Source of the DNA: Pseudomonas paraversuta
GTDB lineage: Bacteria; Pseudomonadota; Gammaproteobacteria; Pseudomonadales; Pseudomonadaceae
Reading direction: 5' to 3'
Assembly: GCF_904063065.1 (NCBI RefSeq)
Contig: NZ_CAJFCL010000001.1
Span: 124,001-188,000 of the forward strand
Length of the DNA: 64,000 nt
A model generated the notes under the pieces. It saw only the letters and a list, made by a program, of their open reading frames with translations. It was not told the origin of the DNA and made no database searches. Of the stretch, positions 21,090 through 30,389 are shown piece after piece; positions within the stretch are counted from its first letter, which is position 1, and the number at the start of each line of letters is the position of its first letter. Position numbers and translations under genes: made by a program.

Positions 21090-23138
21090 ATGCGACGACC
21101 CATGCCCTTGCGCCAGCGCCTTGAAAACCTCCCGGTAGGCCAGAAGTTGCTGGCCGCCCTCCTCGTATTGCTGGCTACCGTGTTGCTGGTGGCCAACCTG
21201 ACGTTTATCAGTGCTGCGTACTGGATCTCCCACGAGAGCACTGCACCACAGGCCTTGCAGACACTGGGGCAGCTGGCGTCGAAACCCGCACTTATCGCTC
21301 ACGCACTGGACTCCGAACACAACGCCGAAGCCCTGCTTGAGGAAATTGGCAGCTACGCCCCTCTGCGGGCCGCTGCGATTTATGACAGTGCGGGTAATCT
21401 TCTGGCGCAATTGCAGCACGGAGAGCACCTGCCGCTGCCCGAGCACTACCGCCAGATCGAAGCCTGGCGCCTGACCGAACTGCGCAGCAATCAACTCGCG
21501 AAACTCCCCCGGGACCAGGGCCCTCCAGGGCATTTACTGCTGGTCGCCAGCAGCGAACTGCCCATGGCGTTTTACACCGGCACACTCACCGCCAGCCTGG
21601 GGATTTTGATCTTCAGCACCTTGCTCTGGTTCGTGATTGCCCGGCAGATCAAACGCCTGATTACCCAACCCATTTACCGACTTGAAGAGCTGTCGCGCCA
21701 GGTCACCCGGGAAGAGAACTACGCCTTACGCGCAGCGCCGGGCAACAACGACGAAATCGGCAGCCTCGCCGAGGCATTCAACACCATGCTGTCGCGCATT
21801 GAAGCGCGTGAACAGGAACTCAAGCGTGCGCGGGATGAAGCACAAGCAGCGTACGATCAAGCGCAGGCACTCGCAGAAGAAACCCGCAACACCAATCGCA
21901 AGCTGGAGCTGGAAGTCCAGGTACGCAGCAAAATCGAGAAAAAACTGACCGGGTTTCAGAAATACCTGAACAGTATTATCGACTCCATGCCTTCAGCCCT
22001 GATCGCTCTGGACGAACAACTCTATGTCACCCAGTGGAATCAGGAGGCCAGCGTACTCTCGGGAACGCAACTGGATGAAGCCTTGAATCAGCCGATTGAC
22101 CTTGCCTTCGAACCCCTCCAGCCCTTCCTGCCACAGCTCAAGGACACCATCGAAAACCACAGGGTCGCTAAAATTGAACGCGTGACCTGGGGCCAGGGCG
22201 AAGATGCACGGCACTATGCTCTGACGTTCTACCCGCTGATGGGCGGTGGCGGCCGCGGTGTGGTTATCCGGATTGACGACATTACCCAGCGCCTGTCACT
22301 GGAAGACATGATGGTGCAATCCGAGAAGATGCTCTCCGTGGGCGGCTTGGCCGCCGGCATGGCACACGAAATCAATAATCCGCTGGGCGCCATCCTGCAT
22401 AACGTGCAGAACATTCGCCGGCGCTTGTCCAGCGACCTGCCAAAGAATGTGGAACAGGCGCAGCAGGCCGGTATAGAACTGGAGGCTATCAATCGCTACC
22501 TGCAAGCCCGTGAAGTACCCAAACTGCTGGATGGCATCCAGCAGGCAGGGGCCAGAGCCGCAAAAATCGTCACCCACATGCTGAGTTTCAGCCGGCGCAG
22601 CAATCGACAAATGAGCCCCTGCGATTTGTCTGCGCTCATCGATCAGGCCATAGATATCGCCAGCAATGACTTTGACCTGAGCATTGGCTTTGACTTCAAG
22701 GGACACGCCGTTACGCGCCAGTTCGATCCGCAGCTAGGCCCCGTGCCCGTTATTCCCAACGAGCTTGAACAGGTGTTGCTGAACCTGCTGAAAAACGCCG
22801 CCCAAGCGATTCACCAGCGCACCGACAAGCGCGAACCGGGACGCATCATCCTGCGTACCAAGCTCAACCCGCCGTGGGCGCAAATACAGGTTGAAGATAA
22901 CGGCGTCGGCATGCCGGAGCACGTGCGCAAACGGATTTTCGAACCCTTCTTTACCACCAAGGAAGTTGGCCAGGGCACAGGGCTCGGCCTGTCAGTGTCG
23001 TACTTCATCATTACCAACAACCACAAGGGCCAAATGGAAGTGCATTCAACCCTGGGTCAGGGCACCTGCTTTACCCTGCGCCTGCCGTTGGCTGGTAACC
23101 TGATAGCCGCACAGGAATCAACCAAGGTGGAACTCTAG
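21090..23138 (+). CDS. Orphan sensor histidine kinase
   Basis: The 682-residue membrane kinase has two helices (about 15-38 and 165-188) around a periplasmic domain of about 125 residues, then a HAMP domain (about 190-245), a coiled coil, and a PAS-like domain (about 290-405). The HisKA domain has the phospho-acceptor His at about 426 (MAHEINNPLG), and a HATPase with NLLKNAAQAI, DNGVGMP and GTGLGLS follows. No response regulator is adjacent, so its partner and signal are unknown. The next gene starts 2 bp after its stop. An in-frame ATG at 21102 is an alternative start. Confidence 0.9.
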   Translation: MRRPMPLRQRLENLPVGQKLLAALLVLLATVLLVANLTFISAAYWISHESTAPQALQTLGQLASKPALIAHALDSEHNAEALLEEIGSYAPLRAAAIYDSAGNLLAQLQHGEHLPLPEHYRQIEAWRLTELRSNQLAKLPRDQGPPGHLLLVASSELPMAFYTGTLTASLGILIFSTLLWFVIARQIKRLITQPIYRLEELSRQVTREENYALRAAPGNNDEIGSLAEAFNTMLSRIEAREQELKRARDEAQAAYDQAQALAEETRNTNRKLELEVQVRSKIEKKLTGFQKYLNSIIDSMPSALIALDEQLYVTQWNQEASVLSGTQLDEALNQPIDLAFEPLQPFLPQLKDTIENHRVAKIERVTWGQGEDARHYALTFYPLMGGGGRGVVIRIDDITQRLSLEDMMVQSEKMLSVGGLAAGMAHEINNPLGAILHNVQNIRRRLSSDLPKNVEQAQQAGIELEAINRYLQAREVPKLLDGIQQAGARAAKIVTHMLSFSRRSNRQMSPCDLSALIDQAIDIASNDFDLSIGFDFKGHAVTRQFDPQLGPVPVIPNELEQVLLNLLKNAAQAIHQRTDKREPGRIILRTKLNPPWAQIQVEDNGVGMPEHVRKRIFEPFFTTKEVGQGTGLGLSVSYFIITNNHKGQMEVHSTLGQGTCFTLRLPLAGNLIAAQESTKVEL

Positions 23139-23140
23139 AC

Positions 23141-23722
23141 ATGGGCTTTCGTTTATCGAAAATTTATACCCGCACGGGCGACAAGGGCGAAACCGGCCTG
23201 GGTGACGGGCGCCGTGTCCCCAAGGACCATCCGCGAATAGAAGCCATTGGTGAGGTCGACAGCCTTAACAGCCAGGTCGGCCTGTTGCTGGCCGGACTCA
23301 CCGAGCACAGCGCGCAATGCCCGGGGCTCAATGAGCTGATTGAAGTACTTGAGCCGTGTCAGCATCGGCTGTTTGATCTGGGCGGCGAGTTGGCCATGCC
23401 GGCCTACCAGGCGCTCGACAACCTTGAAATCGAAAGACTTGAAGCGGCGATTGACCGCTGGAACGAAGAACTGGGCCCGCTGGAAAACTTCATTCTGCCC
23501 GGCGGCTCGAGCCTGATCGCGCAAGCTCATGTTTGTCGCAGCCTGGCACGCAGTGCCGAACGTCGCTGCCAACAACTCAATGCAGTTGAGCCCATGACCG
23601 GGGCAGGCCTGGCGTATATCAACCGTCTGTCAGATTTACTGTTCGTCGCAGCCCGCCTGATCGCCAAGCGGCAGGGGATCGCTGAAATTCTATGGCAGGC
23701 AGCAGCAAAGCCCGGGGCTTGA
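23141..23722 (+). CDS. Cob(I)alamin adenosyltransferase, PduO type
   Basis: This enzyme transfers adenosyl from ATP to cob(I)alamin to make coenzyme B12. The 193 residues start with the PduO signature KIYTRTGDKGETGLGDGRRVPKDHPRIEAIGEVDSLN (in part) and carry RSAERRCQQLN, ending in YINRLSDLLFVAARLI, where the active-site Arg and Asn lie. It is closely coupled to the histidine kinase upstream (2 bp gap), an unusual partner. Confidence 0.93.
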   Translation: MGFRLSKIYTRTGDKGETGLGDGRRVPKDHPRIEAIGEVDSLNSQVGLLLAGLTEHSAQCPGLNELIEVLEPCQHRLFDLGGELAMPAYQALDNLEIERLEAAIDRWNEELGPLENFILPGGSSLIAQAHVCRSLARSAERRCQQLNAVEPMTGAGLAYINRLSDLLFVAARLIAKRQGIAEILWQAAAKPGA

Positions 23723-23869
23723 TGGCAGCTCAAAAAGTGCCACCCGCGCGAAGTCACGCACAAGGTTGCGGTCAAAAAGCAGAAAGAGAGTAAAGCGTTG
23801 CCCGAAGCGGGCCAGATGCAGGCGGGGGTAAAACATGAAGGCAGCCACTGGGGCTGCCTTCATTTGACA

Positions 23870-24214
23870 TCAGGCTACCGGATTGATTGGCTTTTCCGGG
23901 TACCACACGTCCAACAGCGGGCTAACTTCAACGCTGGTCAGCTCTGGGCGAGCTTTCAACCAGGCTTCAACAGCGGCACGCTGCTCTTCGCTGACCGAGC
24001 CGCGCTTCTGCAGGCAAACCAGACCGTAGTCGTCGCCGCCAACATAGCCCAGACCGTTAGCTTCCATGGCTTCTTTCAAAAACGCTGCGAGGAATGCATC
24101 GATAGCCTCTTCCGACAGGTCTTCTTTGAAATCCAGGTTCAGCTCAAAACCCAGCTCCTGAAATTCATCAACGCACAGTTTTTTGCGCAGACGCTGGGAA
24201 CGATTAGTAGCCAT
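23870..24214 (-). CDS. yggL: YggL family 50S ribosome-binding protein
   Basis: A 114-residue DUF469 protein starting MATNRSQRLRKKLCVDEFQELGF. E. coli YggL binds the 50S subunit in an assembly-related role. A short upstream extension (from 24247) is not used because family members begin with the basic RSQRLRKKL segment. Confidence 0.9.
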   Translation of the reverse strand: MATNRSQRLRKKLCVDEFQELGFELNLDFKEDLSEEAIDAFLAAFLKEAMEANGLGYVGGDDYGLVCLQKRGSVSEEQRAAVEAWLKARPELTSVEVSPLLDVWYPEKPINPVA

Positions 24215-24446
24215 TGAACAATCCTCATAAGTAATTACGGGCGGCACTTTAGCAGCTTAAGGCCGCAGTTGCCCGGTTCCATGTGAACGGTTCATCGTTT
24301 TCTGTATTTAATCAGCCAATACCTGCATCACAGCGATGCACAAGCCCGCTGACCTTGGGGCATAATGCCGATACTTTTATGACTATCGAGGGCTTATTTA
24401 TCATGCCCTCTTATTTTCTCCCCTCGCCTGCAGGGTTTTACTTCAT

Positions 24447-25913
24447 ATGATCAAATCTTTACGACCATTGCTTCTGGCCAGCCTGTTTTTGCCGCTCGCC
24501 TTCGGCGCCAACGCCGCCCCCGTCAACACCACCCTTTCGCCAAAAGTCCAGCAAGCCCTCAAGACCAACAAGCTGCAAAACGATGCACTGTCATTGGTCA
24601 TGATCCCCCTGGATGGCCCCGGCACTCCAACAGTCTTCAATGCCGACGTATCGATGAACCCCGCCTCCACCATGAAGCTGGTGACCACCTACGCGGCCCT
24701 GGAAATGCTCGGCCCGACCCATCAGTGGAAAACCGAGTTCTATACCGACGGCACCCTGAGCAACGGCATCCTGCAGGGCAACCTGTACCTCAAGGGTGGT
24801 GGCGATCCCAAGCTGAACATGGAAAAACTCTGGCTGCTGATGCGCGACCTGCGAGCCAACGGCGTGCAGCAAATCACTGGCGACCTGGTGCTTGACCGCA
24901 GTTTCTTCGAGCAACCACAGCTGCCGGTGTTTGATGACGACGGTAACGACAAGAACAAACCGTTCCTGGTCAAACCCGACTCACTGATGGTCAACCTTAA
25001 AGCCCTGCGCTTTGTTGCACGCAATGATGCCGGCAAGGTGCTGATCTCGGTCGAACCACCGATTGCCAGCATCCGGATCGACAATCAGGTAAAGGCCGTC
25101 AACACCAAGCAATGCACGGGTGATGTTCGCTACAACCCCGTTACCCAGGCCGACGGGTCGGTCCTGGTCACCGTCAGCGGCCAGCTGGCCGATGGCTGCA
25201 ACTCCCAGACCTACCTGTCCTTACTCGACCATGCGACTTATACCGCCGGTGCGGTACGCGCCATCTGGAAAGAACTGGGCGGCAGCATTCAGGGGCAGAA
25301 CCGTCAGGCCGCCGTGCCCAAAAATGCCAAATTGCTGGCCCGGGCCTACTCACCGGATCTGGCAGAGATCATTCGCGACATCAACAAGTACAGTAACAAC
25401 ACCATGGCCCAGCAACTGTTCCTGAGCCTGGGCGCGCAGTTCCGTAGCGATGCCGATGGTGACGACGCCAAGGCTGCACAGCGTGTCATACGCCAGTGGC
25501 TGGCCAAGAAAGGCATTACTGCGCCCCATCTGGTCATGGAGAACGGCTCCGGACTGTCACGGGCCGAACGAGTCAGCGCGCGGGAAATGGCGCAAATGCT
25601 CCAGGCCGCCTGGAAAAGTCCGTATGCGGCCGAGTTCATCAGCTCTATGCCCATTGCCGGTAAAGACGGCACCATGCGTAAACGTCTGAAAACCACAGCC
25701 ATGAACGGCCAGGCCCATATCAAAACCGGCACCCTCAATACCGTGCGCGCGATTTCAGGCTTTAGCCGCGACAGCAACGGTCATACATGGGCAGTCGTGG
25801 CCATCCTCAACGACCCTCGCCCATGGGGCGCTTCATCGATTCTCGACCAGGTACTGCTCGACCTGTATCGCCAGCCTGCCCTGGCCAACAGCTCGGTATC
25901 TATCGCGCAATAA
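24447..25913 (+). CDS. dacB: D-alanyl-D-alanine carboxypeptidase/endopeptidase PBP4
   Basis: This is a periplasmic class C penicillin-binding protein that cleaves peptidoglycan crosslinks; loss of PBP4 induces AmpC in P. aeruginosa. The 488 residues have a signal peptide (cleavage near ANA-APV) and the three catalytic motifs: SxxK as STMK (Ser74), SxN as SNN in KYSNNTMAQ, and KTG in HIKTGTLN. A family insertion sits between the first two motifs. A promoter-like CATAAT at about 24360 precedes it. Confidence 0.95.
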   Translation: MIKSLRPLLLASLFLPLAFGANAAPVNTTLSPKVQQALKTNKLQNDALSLVMIPLDGPGTPTVFNADVSMNPASTMKLVTTYAALEMLGPTHQWKTEFYTDGTLSNGILQGNLYLKGGGDPKLNMEKLWLLMRDLRANGVQQITGDLVLDRSFFEQPQLPVFDDDGNDKNKPFLVKPDSLMVNLKALRFVARNDAGKVLISVEPPIASIRIDNQVKAVNTKQCTGDVRYNPVTQADGSVLVTVSGQLADGCNSQTYLSLLDHATYTAGAVRAIWKELGGSIQGQNRQAAVPKNAKLLARAYSPDLAEIIRDINKYSNNTMAQQLFLSLGAQFRSDADGDDAKAAQRVIRQWLAKKGITAPHLVMENGSGLSRAERVSAREMAQMLQAAWKSPYAAEFISSMPIAGKDGTMRKRLKTTAMNGQAHIKTGTLNTVRAISGFSRDSNGHTWAVVAILNDPRPWGASSILDQVLLDLYRQPALANSSVSIAQ

Positions 25914-25969
25914 ATTTGCAGGCCATAGCCACTATGATTCTGTAGCGCCGCGGGCATTTAGCCCACAAT

Positions 25970-26008
25970 AAAAAACGCCCCCGATCACAAGATCGGGGGC
26001 GTTTTTAT
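25970..26008. terminator. Bidirectional terminator between dacB and rlmKL
   Basis: A perfect stem (ACGCCCCCGATC/GATCGGGGGCGT) has an A-run before and a T-run after. It serves both converging genes. Confidence 0.93.
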
Positions 26009-26028
26009 TTATGCCGGTGTCACTGCTC

Positions 26029-28299
26029 TTAACGAGCCGTGATTTTCCAGGCACGGTGGATTTTGCTGTTGCGGGCAAAGTCCGGATCGATGGTGCTGGC
26101 GGTAATTTCTTCTACCGCATAACGCGCTTCCAGATTTTCATCGAGGATGAATTTGCGGAAGTTGTTCGAGAAGTACAACACGCCACCCGGCGCCAGACGC
26201 GCCATGGCCAGGTCCAGCAACTGCACATGATCACGCTGGACATCGAAGATGCCTTCCATGCGCTTGGAGTTGGAGAAGGTCGGCGGATCGATAAAGATCA
26301 GGTCGTACTCTTCACGGCAGGCATCCAGCCACGCCATCACATCGCCCTGCTCCAGACGGTTCTTGTCCGAGAAACCGTTAAGGGACAAGTTGCGTCGCGC
26401 CCAGTCCAGGTATGTTTTCGACAGGTCGACGCTGGTAGTGCTGCGTGCGCCGCCCTTGGCCGCGTGAACGCTGGCGGTTGCGGTGTAGCAGTACAGATTG
26501 AGGAAGCGCTTGCCGGCCGCTTCTTTCTGAATGCGCATCCGCATCGGGCGGTGGTCAAGGAACAACCCGGTGTCCAGATAGTCCGTGAGGTTCACCAGCA
26601 GCTTCACGCCACCCTCATTGACCTCAGTGAACTTGCCCTGGGCGCTTTGACGCTCGTACTGCTTGGTGCCGCTCTGGCGCTCGCGACGTTTGACGATGAC
26701 GCGGCTTTTATCGATGTTCAGCGCCTGCGGAATCGCCGCCAGGGCATCGAACATACGGGCCGAGGCTTTTTCCGGATCGATGGATTTTGGCGCAACGTAT
26801 TCCTGGACGTGAACCCAGTCGTGATACAGGTCGATAGCCATCGAGTACTCAGGCATATCGGCGTCGTATACACGGTAGCAATCAATACCTTCGCGCTTGA
26901 CCCACTTGCCCAGCGCTTTGAGGTTCTTTTGCAGACGGTTGGCAAACATCTGCCCGCCTTCGCTCAAGCGCGGCTGCTCGATCACCACAGGAGCCGGCTT
27001 GATCGGGTTGCCGTTCTTGTTGAACTTCTCGTACTTGCCCGGAGCTTCGATGTTGGACGGCAGATCAGATTCGACCTGCTCACGCTCAGCCTGACGCTGC
27101 TCAGGCGTGCGGCGCTCGCCAGTGACGAACTGATCCGGGACGACCTTGATCAGCAACAACTTGCACGGCAAGGCGCCGTTCCAGAACGAATACTGTTTGT
27201 GACTGCGAATACCCATGCGCTTGCCCAGATCCGGGGCGCCGGTAAACACTGCCGCTTCCCAGTTCAGACAGGCCTGACGCAGGCGCTCGCCAAGGTTCTG
27301 GTAGAGATAGAGCAAGCTAGCCTCATCCCCCAGACGCTCGCCGTACGGAGGGTTACAGATAACCAGACCTTTCTGGTTCTGATCAGGACGCGGCTCAAAG
27401 GTCGCGACTTCACCCTGGTAGATCTTGATCCAGTGACTCAAGCCCGCACGTTCAATGTTGTTGCGGGCAGGCTGGATCAGACGCGGATCAGCTTCATAAC
27501 CACGAATCCACAACGGCGGTTTGGCCATGCCGGCCTCTGCACGCGCAGTGGCTTCTTCATGCAGCTTCTTCCAGATCGCCGGCACATGGCCCAGCCAGGC
27601 GTCAAAACCCCAGTGAATACGGTTGAGGTTTGGCGCCATATCGGCAGCAATCATCGCGCCTTCGACCAGGAAGGTACCCACACCGCACATCGGGTCAGCC
27701 AGGGCTGCGCCTTCGGCGGCCATACGCGGCCATCCGGCACGGATCAAAATGGCTGCTGCCAGGTTTTCTTTCAGCGGTGCAGCACCTTGCTGCAGACGGT
27801 AGCCGCGCTGGTGCAAGCTGCTGCCCGACAAGTCCAGGGACAAAATCGCTTCGCCGCGATCAAGGCGCAAGTGAATGCGAATATCGGGACTGATCTTGTC
27901 GATGGAAGGACGCTCGCCGGACGGCGTGCGCAGCTTGTCGACGATGGCGTCTTTAACTTTCAGGGCGCCAAAGTGGGTGTTATCGATGCCTGAGCCATGG
28001 CCACTGAATTCAACGGCGAGGGTGCCGTCCGGAACCATATGGTCTTGCCATTCGATATCCAGCACACCGTGGTACAGGTCTTCCGCATCTTTCATCGGGA
28101 AGCGCTTGAGCACCAGCAACACTCGGTTGGCAAGACGCGACCAGAGGCACAGGCGGTAGGCAGTTTCCATAGTTGCCATGCCACGAATGGCCGAGGTGTG
28201 CTCGCGGGCTTCCTCAAGACCAAGGCCGGTAGCCTCCTCAAGGAGAAGGCCTTCAAGGCCTTTGGGACAAGTAAGGAAGAATTCGTAACGATCCGACAT
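26029..28299 (-). CDS. rlmL: 23S rRNA methyltransferase RlmKL (bifunctional)
   Basis: This fused enzyme makes m2G2445 (RlmL half) and m7G2069 (RlmK half) in 23S rRNA. The 756 residues contain an N-terminal THUMP domain (about 45-155), the first Rossmann methyltransferase with ADPMCGVGTFLVEGA and the NPPYG catalytic motif (about 185-390), and a second with LNLYCYTATASVHAA and IDPPTFSNSKRM (about 540-720). The length matches the E. coli fusion. Confidence 0.96.
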   Translation of the reverse strand: MSDRYEFFLTCPKGLEGLLLEEATGLGLEEAREHTSAIRGMATMETAYRLCLWSRLANRVLLVLKRFPMKDAEDLYHGVLDIEWQDHMVPDGTLAVEFSGHGSGIDNTHFGALKVKDAIVDKLRTPSGERPSIDKISPDIRIHLRLDRGEAILSLDLSGSSLHQRGYRLQQGAAPLKENLAAAILIRAGWPRMAAEGAALADPMCGVGTFLVEGAMIAADMAPNLNRIHWGFDAWLGHVPAIWKKLHEEATARAEAGMAKPPLWIRGYEADPRLIQPARNNIERAGLSHWIKIYQGEVATFEPRPDQNQKGLVICNPPYGERLGDEASLLYLYQNLGERLRQACLNWEAAVFTGAPDLGKRMGIRSHKQYSFWNGALPCKLLLIKVVPDQFVTGERRTPEQRQAEREQVESDLPSNIEAPGKYEKFNKNGNPIKPAPVVIEQPRLSEGGQMFANRLQKNLKALGKWVKREGIDCYRVYDADMPEYSMAIDLYHDWVHVQEYVAPKSIDPEKASARMFDALAAIPQALNIDKSRVIVKRRERQSGTKQYERQSAQGKFTEVNEGGVKLLVNLTDYLDTGLFLDHRPMRMRIQKEAAGKRFLNLYCYTATASVHAAKGGARSTTSVDLSKTYLDWARRNLSLNGFSDKNRLEQGDVMAWLDACREEYDLIFIDPPTFSNSKRMEGIFDVQRDHVQLLDLAMARLAPGGVLYFSNNFRKFILDENLEARYAVEEITASTIDPDFARNSKIHRAWKITAR

Positions 28300-28840
28300 G
28301 GGATTCCTGAGCTTTTAGCTATCAGTGAGCAGACAACGCATTGCCTGCTCCGTTTTCAATCAAGCGCTTTTCTTGAAGAGCGCTCGTGTGGCACGAAACT
28401 GTGCCGTTCCACCCCCGCGATCAGTCATGCCCTGAGGCACGAAGAGTTTAGACGCAGAGGCAGGTCATTCATCGAGAAACAAATGGTCATGATCAGACCC
28501 TTCGTCGAATAGTCTCCCAGCGCTATGGATAGGTATTCGCAGCAGAGAATGAAACACATCATCTTTGTAAACACTCGCCCTATCAGGCTTTGGGCGAAAC
28601 CGGCCATGCAAAAGCAGCCGCTCTTATGGCCTTAACACCATTATCGTTACGTCCTTATGACAAAACGATCATTCACACGCCTTGGCGCATTGGTTAGAAC
28701 TGAACCTAGGTTGTCGCCGCACAGGCGCCAACAAAATGCTCGCCACGCCGGCAGCGAGCACACCAACGGCAGAACACTCTGCCCCGACCCTTGGTAGGTC
28801 GACGCTATATAAAACAGTCAACAAGTGAGGGCAACACCCT
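28300..28840. promoter_or_regulatory. Structured leader region upstream of rmf
   Basis: No credible gene is present in 540 bp. Two adjacent hairpins lie at 28363-28384 (AGCGCT repeats) and 28390-28405 (GGCAC/GTGCC). The region should carry the growth-phase-controlled rmf promoter, but I cannot place it. Confidence 0.4.
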
Positions 28841-29056
28841 ATGAGAAGACTTAAGCGTGATCCGTTGGAAAAAGCTTTTATACGCGGATATCAATACGGC
28901 GTTCATGGAAAGTCCCGTGAGCTTTGCCCTTTTACTCTACCGTCGGTACGCCAAGCCTGGATTAACGGCTGGCGCGAAGGACGCGGCGACAACTGGGACG
29001 GTATGACTGGCACTGCGGGCATCCACAAACTCAACGAACTCCACGCCGTCGGCTAA
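28841..29056 (+). CDS. rmf: Ribosome modulation factor Rmf
   Basis: A 71-residue protein that dimerises 70S ribosomes into inactive 100S particles in stationary phase. It has the family core DPLEKAFIRGYQYGV and a WINGWREGR segment. It is followed by a terminator and lies between rlmKL and pyrD, a conserved Pseudomonas order. Confidence 0.96.
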   Translation: MRRLKRDPLEKAFIRGYQYGVHGKSRELCPFTLPSVRQAWINGWREGRGDNWDGMTGTAGIHKLNELHAVG

Positions 29057-29135
29057 CACCGGGCATAATCCGACATCACCTCGAAGATGTAACGACTTAA
29101 CCATGCCGTCCTATCCGGGCGGCGGGCTTCGGCCC

Positions 29136-29163
29136 AAGGGCTCCTTTTGGGAGCCCTTTTTTA
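29136..29163 (+). terminator. Terminator of rmf
   Basis: AAGGGCTCC-TTTT-GGGAGCCCTTTTTT is a textbook hairpin with a T-run, about 80 bp after rmf. Confidence 0.92.
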
Positions 29164-29200
29164 TGCCTGCCTGTCGACGCAATTACCCTTTTGCAAACTG

Positions 29201-30226
29201 TTATTTTCGAACCAGAGCAGAAATGGCGTCGACCGACTCACGAATCAAGGCTGGCCCCTTGTAGATAAAGCCCGAGTAGAGCTGGACCAGGCTAGCACCA
29301 GCAGCGATTTTCTCGGCTGCGTACTTGCCTTCAGTGATCCCGCCGGCGGCAATGATCGGCATGCGCCCTGCCAGCTCTGCCGCCAGTACCTTGACCGTAT
29401 GGGTGCTCTTGTCGCGAACCGGCGCGCCAGACAGACCACCGGCCTCGTCACCATGCTCCATACCCTCAACCCCGACACGACTCAGGGTGGTGTTGGTCGC
29501 AATCACTGCATCCATCCCCGTCTCAAGCAGTGCCTGGGCTACCAGGACGGTTTCTTCGTCAGTCATGTCCGGGGCAATCTTGATCGCCAGCGGTACTCGT
29601 TTGCCGTGGCGTTGCGTCAGTTCGTTCTGACGCAGTTGTAGGGCTTCAAGCAATTGCTTGAGCGAATCACCGAATTGCAGGCTGCGCAATCCAGGTGTAT
29701 TCGGCGAACTGACGTTGACCGTTACATAGCTGGCGTGGGTATACACCTTGTCCAGGCAGATCAGGTAGTCGTCGACTGCGCGCTCAACCGGTGTATCGAA
29801 GTTCTTGCCAATATTGATGCCCAGAATACCGCTGTACCTGGCAGCCTGAACCCGCGTCAGCAGGTGATCAACCCCAAGGTTGTTAAACCCCATACGATTG
29901 ATGATTGCCTGTGCTTCAGGCAATCGAAAGATTCTCGGTTTCGGGTTGCCTGGCTGAGGGCGCGGCGTAACCGTACCAATCTCGACGAAGCCAAAACCCA
30001 GCTGTGCAAAGCCATCAATGGCCGCACCATTTTTATCGAGACCTGCCGCCAACCCCACCGGGTTCGGAAAATCGAGTCCCATGACGGTCACTGGCAGTTT
30101 TGCCGGTGTCTTGCACAACAAACTGTTGAGCCCCAGACGGCCACCCGCACCGATCAAATCCAGGGACAGATCGTGAGAGGTTTCTGGGGATAGTTTGAAG
30201 AGCAACTGGCGGGCCAGGTTATACAT
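29201..30226 (-). CDS. pyrD: Dihydroorotate dehydrogenase (quinone), class 2
   Basis: This FMN enzyme at the inner membrane oxidises dihydroorotate to orotate with quinone in pyrimidine synthesis. The start [20 protein letters not shown] gives 341 aa with the N-terminal membrane-associating helices of class 2 enzymes. The active-site region [11 protein letters not shown] carries the catalytic serine, and FMN-binding segments such as GGITEG follow. An upstream in-frame start adds an unconserved 18 residues. Confidence 0.96.
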   Translation of the reverse strand: MYNLARQLLFKLSPETSHDLSLDLIGAGGRLGLNSLLCKTPAKLPVTVMGLDFPNPVGLAAGLDKNGAAIDGFAQLGFGFVEIGTVTPRPQPGNPKPRIFRLPEAQAIINRMGFNNLGVDHLLTRVQAARYSGILGINIGKNFDTPVERAVDDYLICLDKVYTHASYVTVNVSSPNTPGLRSLQFGDSLKQLLEALQLRQNELTQRHGKRVPLAIKIAPDMTDEETVLVAQALLETGMDAVIATNTTLSRVGVEGMEHGDEAGGLSGAPVRDKSTHTVKVLAAELAGRMPIIAAGGITEGKYAAEKIAAGASLVQLYSGFIYKGPALIRESVDAISALVRK

Positions 30227-30342
30227 GGGCTCAATGGTCTCGAAGATGACTTGAATAGGGGCGCGATTATAGCCGCGCATCCCCTGCGCAAGCGAGGGGC
30301 AGACGCATCACAATGCCCCTGCCGGGCTAAATCGCAGGCAAA

Positions 30343-30371
30343 GAAAAACCCGGCCTAAGCCGGGTTTTTCT
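30343..30371. terminator. Terminator of oprF
   Basis: AGAAAAACCCGGC-CTAA-GCCGGGTTTTTCT is symmetrical and lies 19 bp beyond the oprF stop. It can act in both directions. Confidence 0.92.
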
Positions 30372-30389
30372 GAACAGCCTAGCTAAAAA

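Noticed and set aside
26011..27993. 660-codon open frame opposite rlmKL
   Set aside because: Shadow of a gene with all its motifs on the other strand.
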